This document shows positions 53,633 to 62,407 of a stretch of DNA of 64,000 nucleotides, piece after piece. The translations under genes were made by a program, and so were the position numbers. Source of the stretch: JAXGXJ01 sp963829545 (lineage in GTDB: Bacteria; Actinomycetota; Thermoleophilia; RBG-16-64-13); assembly GCA_963829545.1 (NCBI GenBank), contig CAWHIX010000010.1, positions 248,001 to 312,000 on the forward strand, in the 5' to 3' direction. The stretch's first letter is position 1, and each line of letters opens with the position of its first letter. The notes below the pieces were generated by a model that was not told the DNA's origin, did not search any database, and saw only the letters and a list, made by a program, of their open reading frames with translations.

Positions 53633-54499
53633 ATGTTGGGGGCGCGGTACCCGGCCAGGGTGGAAGAGAAGCGCCTTCTGGGGAGCAGCGTGTGGCTGAC
53701 CGTCCGCATCCCGGACTGGCCGGGTGCCCGGCCGGGTCAGTTCGCTCTGCTCCAGGCCGAGCCCTCCGCTTGCTTCCTGGCCCGGCCTCTCTCTGTGGCC
53801 CTCGAGGAGGAGGACAGGGTCTCCTTCCTCATCGCTCCCATCGGAGCGGGCACGCGAGAGCTGAGCCGTCTGCTCGCGGGCGATGAGCTGTGGGTGCTGG
53901 GTCCCCTGGGCAACGGCTTCCCCATCGACCCCCTGCTGGGGTCCGCCGCCGGCCGGCTGGTGCTGGTGGGTGGAGGTGTGGGGGTGGCACCCCTGCCGCT
54001 TCTCTTGCGGCAGGTCGCGCGCACGAGGAGTGGCGCGGGCGGCCTGGTCGGTGATCAAGAGGTTCTGGTGCTGCTCGGCTTCCGCGACGCGGGGCAGGCG
54101 GAGGCCGCTGCGCCGGTGCTTGAGGAGGTGGCGCTCCTTGGAGGGACCGGCGTGAACTGCCGCTGCGTCACCACGACCGAGGACGGAAGCATGGGGACGC
54201 CGGGGTTGGTCACGGCAGCGCTTTCGTCTGAGTTACTTCCCGGCGATCGGGTAGCCGTGTGTGGGCCGGAGGCCATGGCCCAAGCTGTGTGGTCGGCATG
54301 CTCGGCCGTGGAAGGGGTCAGGAGCTGGTACAGCCTGGAGACGGCCATGGCCTGCGGCACGGGCTCGTGCCACGGCTGCGTCATCCCCCTGGCCGACGGC
54401 TCGCTGGCACGGGTATGTGCCGAGGGACCCGTGTTCGCCGGCGAGAGCGTTTGGGGGAGAGACCCCGGCGGATCGCAGGGGAAGGTCGAGAGGCGATGA
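53633..54499 (+). CDS. pyrK: dihydroorotate dehydrogenase electron-transfer subunit
   Basis: PyrK is the FAD/[2Fe-2S] partner of class 1B PyrD, passing electrons to NAD+. The 288-residue product has a ferredoxin-reductase-like FAD domain (FLARPLSVALEEEDRVSFL), an NAD site LVLVGGGVGVAPLPLLL, and a Cys cluster AMACGTGSCHGCVIPLADG with a later VCAEGPVF. ATG 53633 is 6 bp after carB. It overlaps pyrD by 4 bp. Confidence 0.94.
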   Translation: MLGARYPARVEEKRLLGSSVWLTVRIPDWPGARPGQFALLQAEPSACFLARPLSVALEEEDRVSFLIAPIGAGTRELSRLLAGDELWVLGPLGNGFPIDPLLGSAAGRLVLVGGGVGVAPLPLLLRQVARTRSGAGGLVGDQEVLVLLGFRDAGQAEAAAPVLEEVALLGGTGVNCRCVTTTEDGSMGTPGLVTAALSSELLPGDRVAVCGPEAMAQAVWSACSAVEGVRSWYSLETAMACGTGSCHGCVIPLADGSLARVCAEGPVFAGESVWGRDPGGSQGKVERR

Positions 54500-55539
54500 C
54501 GGCGTCCGATCGCCCTGGCTCGCCGCTCGCCGAGGGACCCGACCTAGCGGTCCGATTGGGCCCCCTACAGCTCGACTATCCGCTCATCAACGCGTCGGGC
54601 ACCATGGAGATCCTCGACCTGGCGAACGTCCTCGGTCCACTTACGCTGCAACACCCGCCCGTGGCGGCCTACGTGGCCAAGACGATCACGCTGGGACCCC
54701 GTGCCGGGAATCCACCGCCCCGCATCCTGGAAACGGCGGGCGGCATGATCAACGCCATCGGCCTCGAGGGCGATGGTTTGGATGAGTTTCTCCGCGAACG
54801 TCTGCCGCTGCTGCGTGCTCTGCCCTGCCCGTTGATCGTCAGTATCGCCGGGTTCTCGGTGCAGGAGTACGTTCTTCTGGCCGAGGGCCTGCGCCGGGCC
54901 CTCGAGGAGGGAGACGGGGCTGCTGCCGGGCTGGAGGGGGCGAAAGACGAGCCGCGGGGAGGCTCCGTCGGCTGGATGCGACGGGTGGGATTGGAACTCA
55001 ATATCTCCTGCCCGAACGTGCACTCAGGGTGCATCTCCATAGGGGCCGATCCTGAGGAGACCGAGCAGGTCGTGGCCGCCGTCCGCGGAGTCTGGCCGGG
55101 ACTGCTCATCGCGAAACTGACGCCGAACGTTACCGACATCGTGGCGATCGGCCGGGCGGCGGTCAGAGGAGGAGCGGACGCCCTGGCCGCAGTCAACACC
55201 TTCAAGGGACTGGTGATCGATCGCCGCAGCCTGAGGCCCTACCTGGGCAACGTCACCGGCGGGCTTTCGGGGCCGGCCATCAAGCCCCTGGCCCTGCGCT
55301 GCATCTACGAACTCTTCGAGGCTGTCGAGGTCCCCCTCATCGGCATGGGTGGCGTCGTCAGTGCCGAGGACGTCCTCGACTTCCTCGCCTGCGGGGCTCG
55401 AGTGGTCGCTTTGGGCTCCGGGCTCTTCCGGGATCCATGCTCCGTCCCGAGGCTGGCTGCCGAGCTTCGCGCCCTTCTCGCGGCGCGCGCGATGTCGCTG
55501 GACGAGGTCATCGGTATCGCGCACGACCAGCTAACTTAA
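54496..55539 (+). CDS. pyrD: dihydroorotate dehydrogenase, class 1B catalytic subunit
   Basis: PyrD oxidises dihydroorotate to orotate with FMN. The 347-residue protein has NASGTMEILDLANVLG, GLEGDGLDEF, LNISCPNVHSG with the class 1 catalytic Cys (about residue 170), AKLTPNVTDIVAIGRAAV, NTFKGLVIDRRSLRP and late GMGGVVSAEDVLDFLACGA. A Gly/Ala-rich insert near 140-160 is unusual. The pyrK pairing fixes it as class 1B. No pyrF or pyrE follows; they must be elsewhere. Confidence 0.95.
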   Translation: MTASDRPGSPLAEGPDLAVRLGPLQLDYPLINASGTMEILDLANVLGPLTLQHPPVAAYVAKTITLGPRAGNPPPRILETAGGMINAIGLEGDGLDEFLRERLPLLRALPCPLIVSIAGFSVQEYVLLAEGLRRALEEGDGAAAGLEGAKDEPRGGSVGWMRRVGLELNISCPNVHSGCISIGADPEETEQVVAAVRGVWPGLLIAKLTPNVTDIVAIGRAAVRGGADALAAVNTFKGLVIDRRSLRPYLGNVTGGLSGPAIKPLALRCIYELFEAVEVPLIGMGGVVSAEDVLDFLACGARVVALGSGLFRDPCSVPRLAAELRALLAARAMSLDEVIGIAHDQLT

Positions 55540-55588
55540 GCTCTACCTCAGGTGTAGGGTCTTGACGCTTCACGGGGAAGAAAACTAG

Positions 55589-55616
55589 TTGCGTCCCAGT
55601 TCGGCTTGAGTATAAT
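55589..55616 (+). promoter_or_regulatory. promoter of the mIHF gene, leaderless geometry
   Basis: TTGCGT (55589-55594), 16 bp, TATAAT (55611-55616), then 6 nt and GTG 55623. The expected transcript start falls on or beside the G of the start codon. No Shine-Dalgarno sequence is seen, which agrees with a leaderless mRNA. Confidence 0.75.
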
Positions 55617-55622
55617 GGCGCT

Positions 55623-55955
55623 GTGAGCCAGCTAGTCGGAACATCTGTGCAGACCCCGGAACGCAGCCATCAGCAACGGATGGAGGCCCTGCGGAGGGCT
55701 AACGACGTGCGTTCAGAGAGGGCTCGGCTCAAGGAGGGCCTCCGCAATGGCGAGATCACCATCGCTGAGATCCTCGACGATCCTCCGGAGTGCGTGCATA
55801 CAGCCAAGGTGTTCGATCTGGTGCTCGCCGTGCCCAAGTACGGCAGGGTGAAGGCCAACAGGCTGCTCGAACGCTGCCGGGTGAGTTCCTCCAAGACCGT
55901 CAACGGTCTCACGCCGCGCCAGCGGAAGGAACTGCTCGACATGCTCTCCGACTGA
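55623..55955 (+). CDS. mihF: integration host factor, actinobacterial type (mIHF)
   Basis: This is a small basic nucleoid protein of actinobacteria, unrelated to E. coli IHF. The 110-residue product has a helical N-terminal arm (MEALRRANDVRSERARLKEG) and a conserved helix-two-turns-helix part VPKYGRVKANRLLERCRVSS, ending LTPRQRKELLDML. GTG 55623 lies 6 nt after a TATAAT box. Its stop overlaps a CTG where gmk may begin; mIHF-gmk-rpoZ-coaBC is a conserved order. Confidence 0.95.
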   Translation: MSQLVGTSVQTPERSHQQRMEALRRANDVRSERARLKEGLRNGEITIAEILDDPPECVHTAKVFDLVLAVPKYGRVKANRLLERCRVSSSKTVNGLTPRQRKELLDMLSD

Positions 55956-56581
55956 CTCTGCCAAAGGCAGGGCCTATCTCCAGACTCATCGTCATCTCTG
56001 GGCCTTCGGGTGCGGGCAAGGGTACGCTTATCGAAAGCGTGCTCAAGCGGGTGCCCGGCCTCAGCCTCTCCATCTCAGCGACCACCAGGCCGCGCCGCGA
56101 GGACAAAGAGGTCCACGGGCGGGACTACTTCTTTCTTTCCGAAGAGGAGTTCCAGAGCCGGGTAGACGAGGGGACATTCCTGGAGTGGGCCCAGTTCAGC
56201 GGTCATCATTACGGCACACCCGCGGAGCGCGTCCTGGAAGAGCTCGCCCTCGGGCACGACGTGCTGCTGGAGATCGAACTCGAGGGTGCCAGGCAGGTTC
56301 TCGAGCACTGCCCGGACGCACTCATGATCTTCATCATGCCGCCCTCGCTGGCCGAACTTGAGCGGCGTTTGCGGGGACGGAAGACCGAGTCGGAGGAGGC
56401 TATCCGGCGTCGCCTGGCCCGGGCGGAGGAGGAGATGGCCGCCGTCACCGAGGGCACCTGGACGGGTTCCAGGGAATTCGACTATGTTATAGTGAACGAT
56501 AGCGTCAAACGGGCGGCGGATGAGCTCGCCCGTATTATCGAACGAACCAGGGATGAGGATGAACAAGCCGACTGTCGATGA
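55952..56581 (+). CDS. gmk: guanylate kinase, start uncertain
   Basis: Gmk converts GMP to GDP. The P-loop LIVISGPSGAGKGTLIESVL, ATTRPRREDKEVHGRDYFF, FLEWAQFSGHHYGTPAERV and LLEIELEGARQVL are all normal for the family. There is no ATG, GTG or TTG between the mIHF stop and the P-loop in this frame. The options are CTG 55952 (overlapping the mIHF TGA), CTG 55958, ATC 55976 after AAAGGCAGGG, or a start inside mIHF. Coordinates use CTG 55952. An indel near the start is also possible. Confidence 0.9.
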   Translation: MTLPKAGPISRLIVISGPSGAGKGTLIESVLKRVPGLSLSISATTRPRREDKEVHGRDYFFLSEEEFQSRVDEGTFLEWAQFSGHHYGTPAERVLEELALGHDVLLEIELEGARQVLEHCPDALMIFIMPPSLAELERRLRGRKTESEEAIRRRLARAEEEMAAVTEGTWTGSREFDYVIVNDSVKRAADELARIIERTRDEDEQADCR

Positions 56582-56828
56582 GGTGCTTGCCGGGCTGTCC
56601 AGCGCGCGCGACGCCGACACAGAGGAGCCGAACCGCTACACGGCCGTGATGGTCACGGCTAAGCGTGCCCGGCAGATCAACAGCTACTACCACAGCTTGG
56701 GGGAAGGCGGCCTCGATGCTTTCGCGCCTCCTCTCATCGCCACCATCTCGAAAAACTACTTGAGCATCGCCATGGCCGAGGCTTCCAGAGGCGAGATCGG
56801 GTACCGTCTTCGCCCGACTCGGCAGTAG
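56559..56828 (+). CDS. rpoZ: RNA polymerase omega subunit
   Basis: RpoZ stabilises the beta-prime subunit in RNA polymerase. The 89-residue product has the conserved core NRYTAVMVTAKRARQINSYY and a C-terminal KNYLSIAMAEASRGEIGYRL; IA.AE...G.I is typical. Start is ATG 56559 or ATG 56553, both overlapping gmk by 20-30 bp. It sits between gmk and coaBC as in other actinobacteria. Confidence 0.93.
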   Translation: MNKPTVDEVLAGLSSARDADTEEPNRYTAVMVTAKRARQINSYYHSLGEGGLDAFAPPLIATISKNYLSIAMAEASRGEIGYRLRPTRQ

Positions 56829-56848
56829 TAGGCGACTAGGACCGCATC

Positions 56849-58084
56849 ATGGCCGATCCACCCGTGGTTCTCCTAGGGGTGACGGGAGGGATCGCGGCCT
56901 ACAAGTCCGCCGAGTTGCTGCGCCTCCTGCAGAAGGCAGGCATGGAGGTGCGGGTCATCATGACCACGGCCGCCACGCAGTTCGTGACGCCCATGACCTT
57001 CGAGACCCTCTCCGGGCATCCCTGCCGGCTCGACAACATCAACGAACTGCGCTCCGATTCCCGCATCACCCACATCGAGGACAGCCGAGAAGCGGACATC
57101 ATGGTCATCGCCCCTGCGACGGCCAACACGCTGGCCAAGATGGCGAACGGCATCGCCGACAACCTCCTGACCTCCATAGTGCTCGCCTTCGCGAAGACCG
57201 TGGTGGTGGCGCCGGCTATGAACACCAACATGTGGGAACACCCGGCCACGCAGCGCAACGTACTTTTCTTGCGGGAGCGGGGCGTGTTCGTGGTCGAGCC
57301 TGGCTCGGGCGAATTGGCCTGCGGTGTGTACGGATCCGGGCGCATGGCCGATCCCGACAGTATCGTGGCCGAGGTGAAGTTGCGCCTGCAGGTGCAGCGC
57401 AAGCGCGACCTGCGCGGACTGCGCGTGCTCATCACCGCCGGCGGCACCCGCGAGCCCATCGACGCCGTCCGCTTCATCGGCAACCGTAGTTCTGGGAAGA
57501 TGGGCTTCGCCTTGGCCCGGGCCGCCTTCGACCGCGGAGCGGAGGTCGAGATCATCGAAGCCAACGTGGACATGCCGGCGGTCCCGGGAGTGAAACAGGT
57601 GGAGACGCCCACGGCCGGCGAGATGCACGCCGAGGTCATGAAGCGCCTGCCCGAGACGGACATCCTCATCATGGCGGCCGCCGTGGCGGACTACAGGGTC
57701 GCTCAAGGCCCGACGGGCGGGAAGATCGGCAAGGGCTGCGACGAGATCGCCATCGGCCTGGAGCCCACCACCGACATCCTCTGCGATGTGGCGGCTCACC
57801 ACAGCGGCCAGTTCCTGGTCGGCTTCGCCGCCGAGTACGGCCTGGAGGGGCTGGAGCGGGCCCGCGGGAAGTTGGTGCGCAAGAGTCTGGACATGATCGT
57901 CTTCAACGATATCTCCCGCACCGACATCGGCTTCGACTCCGACTTCAATGAGGTGCGCATCCTCAGGCGAGATGGCGAGACGTTGATAGAGCGGGCTCCG
58001 AAGGAGACCATCGCCGAGATCATCCTCGACCACATAGCCCAGGCAATACGAGGACGCCGAGGGGAGACCCCGCTGCCCGCATAG
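56849..58084 (+). CDS. coaBC: bifunctional phosphopantothenoylcysteine decarboxylase / phosphopantothenate-cysteine ligase
   Basis: CoaBC carries out two coenzyme A steps. The 411-residue protein has the flavoprotein CoaC domain (GVTGGIAAYKSAELLRLL, ADIMVIAPATANTLAKMANG, APAMNTNMWEHPATQRN with catalytic residues) and the CoaB domain (VLITAGGTREPIDAVRFIGN, RSSGKMGFALARAA, ILIMAAAVADYRV). Length and order fit a standard fusion. ATG 56849, 20 bp after rpoZ. It ends the operon before a bidirectional hairpin. Confidence 0.97.
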   Translation: MADPPVVLLGVTGGIAAYKSAELLRLLQKAGMEVRVIMTTAATQFVTPMTFETLSGHPCRLDNINELRSDSRITHIEDSREADIMVIAPATANTLAKMANGIADNLLTSIVLAFAKTVVVAPAMNTNMWEHPATQRNVLFLRERGVFVVEPGSGELACGVYGSGRMADPDSIVAEVKLRLQVQRKRDLRGLRVLITAGGTREPIDAVRFIGNRSSGKMGFALARAAFDRGAEVEIIEANVDMPAVPGVKQVETPTAGEMHAEVMKRLPETDILIMAAAVADYRVAQGPTGGKIGKGCDEIAIGLEPTTDILCDVAAHHSGQFLVGFAAEYGLEGLERARGKLVRKSLDMIVFNDISRTDIGFDSDFNEVRILRRDGETLIERAPKETIAEIILDHIAQAIRGRRGETPLPA

Positions 58085-58181
58085 CTCCGTTCGTCGGTTG
58101 CCCGCTACTCTCTCGCACCCACGTCTTTGCCGTGACGCGGCTCCGTCCTTCCGTACGCCCCGCTCTCGAGCGAAAGAAAGC

Positions 58182-58211
58182 GAGCGGAGCAGCCCTGAGG
58201 CTGCTCCGCTC
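58182..58211. terminator. hairpin terminator between convergent coaBC and substrate-binding protein genes
   Basis: A 13-bp perfect stem GAGCGGAGCAGCC/GGCTGCTCCGCTC with a 4-nt CTGA loop. On the minus strand it is followed by GCTTTCTTTC, a moderate T-rich tail, so it best serves the minus-strand gene, and it may also end coaBC transcripts. Confidence 0.75.
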
Positions 58212-58259
58212 TGAGAAAACCGATCTCGCGGCCCCGCCGGGCCGGCAGCGATGGCTCTA

Positions 58260-59705
58260 CTAAGCGTAGACGATGGGTTCGAACTTCTTCTCGATGGGCA
58301 TATTCGGGTCCTGTCCAAAGCAGATGAAGAGGTCGTACTTGAATCTGGGATCGGCAGATTTCTCCCACTGGCCGCCGGCGATCTTGATCTTGTAGACGTT
58401 CGGCACCGGCCGGGAGGGACCGGGCGACGGCAGAGTGAAGTCGACCGGGCCGTTGATACCGTCGAACTTGGTTGTACTGATCATGTCCACGTACATGGCC
58501 TTGTTGTCGACATCGGTGACCCGCTTGAGCACGTCGACGGCCCATTCGTACTTGCCGAGCTGGCCCAGCGGCTGGGTCCACTGCTTGCCGGTCTCTTCGG
58601 TGTAGGCTTCTGCGTACTCTTTGCAGGTCTGGCCGGTCAGATAGCTCTTATAGGGGAAATTGGGATGCCAGACCATGTGGTCGGACAGGCCGATGCCGAG
58701 GTCGCCGATGGCTTCGACGGTCTGATGGAAAAGCGAGGCCTTGCTCATGGTCATGATCTTCGGCTGATACCCCTGCTGGGCGCACTGCTGTATGAAGGTC
58801 GTGAAATCGGGCGGCGTCTGGACACCGGTGCAGACCTCGCAGCCGGCCTTCTTGAAGTCGGAGATCTGGGAGGTGAAATCCTCCGACGGCGGCTGGTACA
58901 TCTCCGGCTTGGAGCCGGTGGTGTACCCGCCCTCGACGAGGATGGGCTCCAGTCCTTTCTCGGGGTTGAACCAAGCCTGACCGTCGGCGTCGTTGGGGAA
59001 GAGGTAGGCCACGGTCTTGTTGGTCTCGATCTGGTCCCACATGCCCAGGCGGCAGAAGCCGGCGTCTTCCACGCCGAAGTGGTACATCCAGGTCCAGGTG
59101 AAGGGGGTGTCGGGAGTGGCGCCCCGGCCGAGGTAGAAGGGCTGCCAGGGCACGAAGTTCGCCAGGAAAGGAATCTCGTTGGCCTCGCACTGGTCGGCGG
59201 CCGGGTTGACGGTGTCGGGGCTGGACGAGGCCACCATCATGTCGACCTTCTCGTTGAAGATCAGGTCCTGAGTGACTTCCGCCACCCGGTTGGGGCTCGA
59301 CTGGCTGTCGAGTTGGATGATGGAGAGCGGGTGCAGCTTGCCATCGCCGCAAACGACGCCGTCGCCGACCGCCTTCAGGACGTAGCTGACGATCCACTTG
59401 TCGGGACCGCCGAACGAGGCGAGTGACCCGGTGATGGGGGAGACGGCGCCGATCTTTATCTCCCGGCCCATCTCGGCTCCGGCCGCGACCGTGGTCGTGG
59501 TCTCGGCGGCCATGCTGGTAGTGGTGGCTCCTGCTGCCGTGGTAGTAGTTGCTGCCGCCGCAGTGGTGGTGGTCTCTTCCTCTTCGCCGCAGGCGGCAAG
59601 GAGGCCGCCGAGGCCCGCGCCGACACCGATGGTGGCGCCGGCGATGCCGGCCACTTTAAGGAACTCGCGGCGGCTGACAGGTTTCTCGTGGAACTTGTCG
59701 GGCAT
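58260..59705 (-). CDS. Tat-exported ABC transporter substrate-binding lipoprotein (branched-chain amino acid type)
   Basis: The 481-residue precursor has a twin-arginine motif SRREFLKVAG, a hydrophobic stretch and a lipobox LLAAC (Cys about 39), then an Ala/Thr-rich linker with many TTTT blocks. The mature part (IKIGAVSPITGSLASFGGPD, NEIPFLANFVPWQ, GADITVxAxx-like core) fits the Periplas_BP_6/LivJ family. No permease or ATPase gene is close by, so partners are elsewhere. RBS GGAGGGGGA precedes ATG 59705. Confidence 0.88.
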   Translation of the reverse strand: MPDKFHEKPVSRREFLKVAGIAGATIGVGAGLGGLLAACGEEEETTTTAAAATTTTAAGATTTSMAAETTTTVAAGAEMGREIKIGAVSPITGSLASFGGPDKWIVSYVLKAVGDGVVCGDGKLHPLSIIQLDSQSSPNRVAEVTQDLIFNEKVDMMVASSSPDTVNPAADQCEANEIPFLANFVPWQPFYLGRGATPDTPFTWTWMYHFGVEDAGFCRLGMWDQIETNKTVAYLFPNDADGQAWFNPEKGLEPILVEGGYTTGSKPEMYQPPSEDFTSQISDFKKAGCEVCTGVQTPPDFTTFIQQCAQQGYQPKIMTMSKASLFHQTVEAIGDLGIGLSDHMVWHPNFPYKSYLTGQTCKEYAEAYTEETGKQWTQPLGQLGKYEWAVDVLKRVTDVDNKAMYVDMISTTKFDGINGPVDFTLPSPGPSRPVPNVYKIKIAGGQWEKSADPRFKYDLFICFGQDPNMPIEKKFEPIVYA

Positions 59706-59745
59706 AAGTGCTCCCCCTCCGTGTGGAACTAAAACGTGATTCCAA

Positions 59746-59774
59746 TAATTACCACGTCAGCGGCCGGTTGGCAA
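59746..59774 (-). promoter_or_regulatory. promoter of the substrate-binding protein gene
   Basis: On the minus strand TTGCCA (59774-59769), 17 bp, TAATTA (59751-59746), about 40 bp before the ATG. Confidence 0.5.
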
Positions 59775-59795
59775 ACAGACGTGGGATCGGATGTA

Positions 59796-59824
59796 CAAAA
59801 AGAGGGCGCAAAAAGTGCGCCCTC
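59796..59824 (-). terminator. rho-independent terminator of rpoD
   Basis: On the minus strand a 9-bp stem GAGGGCGCA/TGCGCCCTC with a CTTTT loop is followed at once by TTTTTG. It is 53 bp past the rpoD stop, a textbook intrinsic terminator. Confidence 0.9.
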
Positions 59825-59877
59825 CGGCGGATGCTTGCCTGCTGGCGAGCGTCGGCGTCGACCTCACCGTTGACTGC

Positions 59878-60969
59878 CTAGGCCGATTCCCGCATGGCCT
59901 GGATCTCGTCCGCGGCCTTGATCTGCTCCAGAGCTTTGGCTTCTATCTGGCGGATGCGTTCCCGGCTCACGTTGAAGCGGGAGCTCACCTCGGCCAGCGT
60001 GCGCGGGTGCTCGCCCTTGAGACCGAAGCGGAGTTCGACCACCTTGCGCTCGCGCTCGTCCATGGCCTTGAGGACCCGGTCGAGGCTCTCCTTGGCGATT
60101 ATGCTGCTGACCACGTCGGCGGGGTCGGGCGTGCTGGAGTTCTCGATGAAGTCCCCGAGTTCGGCGTCTTCCTCGTCGCCGATGGGCGTCTCCAGGGAGG
60201 TGGTGCGCTGCGCGATCTTGCGCATCTCCTGCACTTCCTGCGGTTCGATGCCCAGCTCGTAGGCCAGTTCTTCGTCGTTGGGTTCCTTGCCCGTCTCCTG
60301 CAGGAGCTTCCGCTCGGTGCGCACCATCTTGTTGATCTTCTCGATCATGTGCACGGGGATGCGGATGTTGCGATCCTGGTTGGCGATGGCGCGGGTGATG
60401 GCCTGCCGAATCCACCAGGTGGCGTAGGTGGAGAACTTGTAGCCCTTGCGATAGTCGAATTTCTCCACGGCGCGGATGAGCCCCGTGTTGCCCTCCTGGA
60501 TGAGATCGAGGAGGTCCATGTCCTGGGTGTAGTAGTTCTTCGCGATCGAGATCACCAGGCGCAGGTTCGACTGGATCATGCGATCCTTGGCGCGCTTGTC
60601 GCCGGCCTCGATGCGTTTCGCCAGTTCGATCTCCTCTTGCTTCGTCAGGAGGGGGATCTCGCCGGCCTCTTTGAGGTAGAGGCGAAGCGGGTCGTGGGTG
60701 ACCGTCTGGATGGAGAGGTCGAGCGTCGGCTCGGTGGGCTCCAGGATGCCTTGCGTGACCGGGCTCTGCTCGTATATCTCGATGGATTGGTCGAAGAGCT
60801 GTGAATACAGGTCCTCGATCTCCTCCATGGTCATGTCGTATTCCTCGACCAGGCCCATGATCTCTTCGCTGGTGACGTAGCCGCGCTCGTGGCCTGCCAG
60901 AAGCAGGTCTTGGACATCGACTATAGTCCGGCTTTCCATCATGGCGATGTCATTTTCTTGTGAGGTCAT
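59878..60969 (-). CDS. rpoD: primary RNA polymerase sigma factor (RpoD/SigA)
   Basis: This 363-residue sigma-70 family protein has region 1.2 (DPLRLYLKEAGEIPLLTKQEE), region 2 (SNLRLVISIAKNYYTQDMDL, DLIQEGNTGLIRAVEKFDYR, KGYKFSTYATWWIRQAITRA), region 3 and region 4 (LRFGLKGEHPRTLAEVSSRF, NVSRERIRQIEAKALEQI). The N-terminal 1.1-like part is short. It is a vegetative sigma, likely the main one. A hairpin with T-run ends it, and a TTGCGA-17-TATACT promoter lies upstream. Confidence 0.97.
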   Translation of the reverse strand: MTSQENDIAMMESRTIVDVQDLLLAGHERGYVTSEEIMGLVEEYDMTMEEIEDLYSQLFDQSIEIYEQSPVTQGILEPTEPTLDLSIQTVTHDPLRLYLKEAGEIPLLTKQEEIELAKRIEAGDKRAKDRMIQSNLRLVISIAKNYYTQDMDLLDLIQEGNTGLIRAVEKFDYRKGYKFSTYATWWIRQAITRAIANQDRNIRIPVHMIEKINKMVRTERKLLQETGKEPNDEELAYELGIEPQEVQEMRKIAQRTTSLETPIGDEEDAELGDFIENSSTPDPADVVSSIIAKESLDRVLKAMDERERKVVELRFGLKGEHPRTLAEVSSRFNVSRERIRQIEAKALEQIKAADEIQAMRESA

Positions 60970-61091
60970 ATGCTATTCTTCTCTGTAGATAGAAGCTTTC
61001 GCTTTTTGTACCATGTCTATGCCGCAAACCAGTAAACTATACCCAGGAGCACTGGAGAAGTCAACAGGTTCCGGCGCCTCTCTTTCCCAAT

Positions 61092-61120
61092 AGTATAGCG
61101 AACAAACGTTCGTATCGCAA
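61092..61120 (-). promoter_or_regulatory. promoter of rpoD
   Basis: On the minus strand TTGCGA (61120-61115), 17 bp, TATACT (61097-61092), giving a leader of about 115 nt before the ATG at 60969. The 292-bp gap 60970-61261 holds this promoter; I see no gene in it. Confidence 0.6.
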
Positions 61121-61261
61121 CCGCCTTGTCGCTCTCCTCCTGCACTTGACGGAGCCTGTCGCCTCCCAGTTCCCGCGTCCGTCTTCCCCGCGGTGTGTCT
61201 TTGTGAGACATTCTCCCGAAGTCTCGTAACCCAACAGCCCCCCCCGACCGCCAGGAGAGCA

Positions 61262-62335
61262 GTGGAAGACCGCACCCACGCCGCGCCCGATCACCCCCAG
61301 ACCGTGCCCGGTGCCGGATCGACGATAGCTCTGGCCCTGGATGCCGAAGGAGGGGACAACGCGCCCGAGGAAGTGGTGGCGGGGGCTCTGCTGGCCGCCT
61401 CTCCGAGGCTTAGGATCCTGCTGGTCGGTCGTCCGGAGATGGTCGAACCATGTCTCCAGGGCGCGATCCGCGACCACGTGGAGGTCGTTCCTTGCGGGTC
61501 GGTCATCGGCTCCACCCAGGAGCCGGCTGCGGCCGTGCGTAATCAACCGGACTCCTCCATAGTCGTGGGGGCAAGGTTGGTCAAGGAAGGCCGGGCACTC
61601 GGCTTCGTGTCGGCGGGGAGCACGGGCGCGATGCTGGCGGCTTCGCTGCTGGTCGTGAAACGGGTGCCGGGTATCCGCCGACCGGCCATCGTTACCACGC
61701 TTCCGGGAGAGCGCGGCCCCGTGGTGTTTCTCGACGCCGGCGCTAACGCCGACTGCCGCGCAGAGCATCTGCTGGAGTTCGGCGTGCTGGGGACCGCATA
61801 CGCCCGCGCCGTGCTCGGTCGCGTGGAACCTCGCGTAGGTCTGCTCAACATCGGTGAAGAGAAGGGCAAGGGCAACGAGTTGGCGGTCGGCGCCCATCGC
61901 TTGCTCGCCGCCTCCCCGCTGAACTTCATCGGAAACGTCGAGGGGCGCGACCTGCTCACCAACAAGGCCGACGTCGTGGTCACCGACGGGTTCACGGGCA
62001 ATGTGGCCCTGAAGCTGCTGGAAGGGTGCGCATCGGCGATCTTCACCCGAGTCAAGGAGGCGGCCGAGACGGACTTCAGGACCCGGGCAGGCGGCATGCT
62101 GCTGCGGCCCAAGCTGCGCGGTCTGCGCACCATGCTGGACCCGGAGGAGTACGGGGGCACCTATTTGCTCGGCGTGGGCGGCCTCGTCGTTATCTGCCAC
62201 GGCAACTCGTCGCGACGGGCCATCGCGAACGCGCTGCGCTTCGGGGCGGAGGCCCTGAACAAGGGAGTCCTGGAGGCCGTGGAGAGAGAGGTCAGCAGCA
62301 TCGTCGAGCACATGGATACGTCTGCCCCATCTTGA
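61262..62335 (+). CDS. plsX: phosphate acyltransferase PlsX
   Basis: PlsX makes acyl-phosphate from acyl-ACP for phospholipid synthesis. The 357-residue product has IALALDAEGGDNAPEEVVAG, GFVSAGSTGAMLAASLLVV, VVFLDAGANADCRAEHLLEF, GLLNIGEEKGKGNE and VVVTDGFTGNVALKLLEG, all conserved. GTG 61262 follows CAGGAG; the longer frame to 61193 is not conserved. It heads the plsX-acpP-rnc-smc cluster typical of many bacteria. Confidence 0.96.
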   Translation: MEDRTHAAPDHPQTVPGAGSTIALALDAEGGDNAPEEVVAGALLAASPRLRILLVGRPEMVEPCLQGAIRDHVEVVPCGSVIGSTQEPAAAVRNQPDSSIVVGARLVKEGRALGFVSAGSTGAMLAASLLVVKRVPGIRRPAIVTTLPGERGPVVFLDAGANADCRAEHLLEFGVLGTAYARAVLGRVEPRVGLLNIGEEKGKGNELAVGAHRLLAASPLNFIGNVEGRDLLTNKADVVVTDGFTGNVALKLLEGCASAIFTRVKEAAETDFRTRAGGMLLRPKLRGLRTMLDPEEYGGTYLLGVGGLVVICHGNSSRRAIANALRFGAEALNKGVLEAVEREVSSIVEHMDTSAPS

Positions 62336-62407
62336 CCGCCGTTGCTACAATGGGGCGGTCACGCCGGACTGGACCGGCAGTATCCGAGCTGCACGAAGGA
62401 GCCGTAG

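Noticed and set aside
55540..55588. Terminator after pyrD
   Set aside because: Only a short CTAC/GTAG inverted repeat is present, with no T-run.
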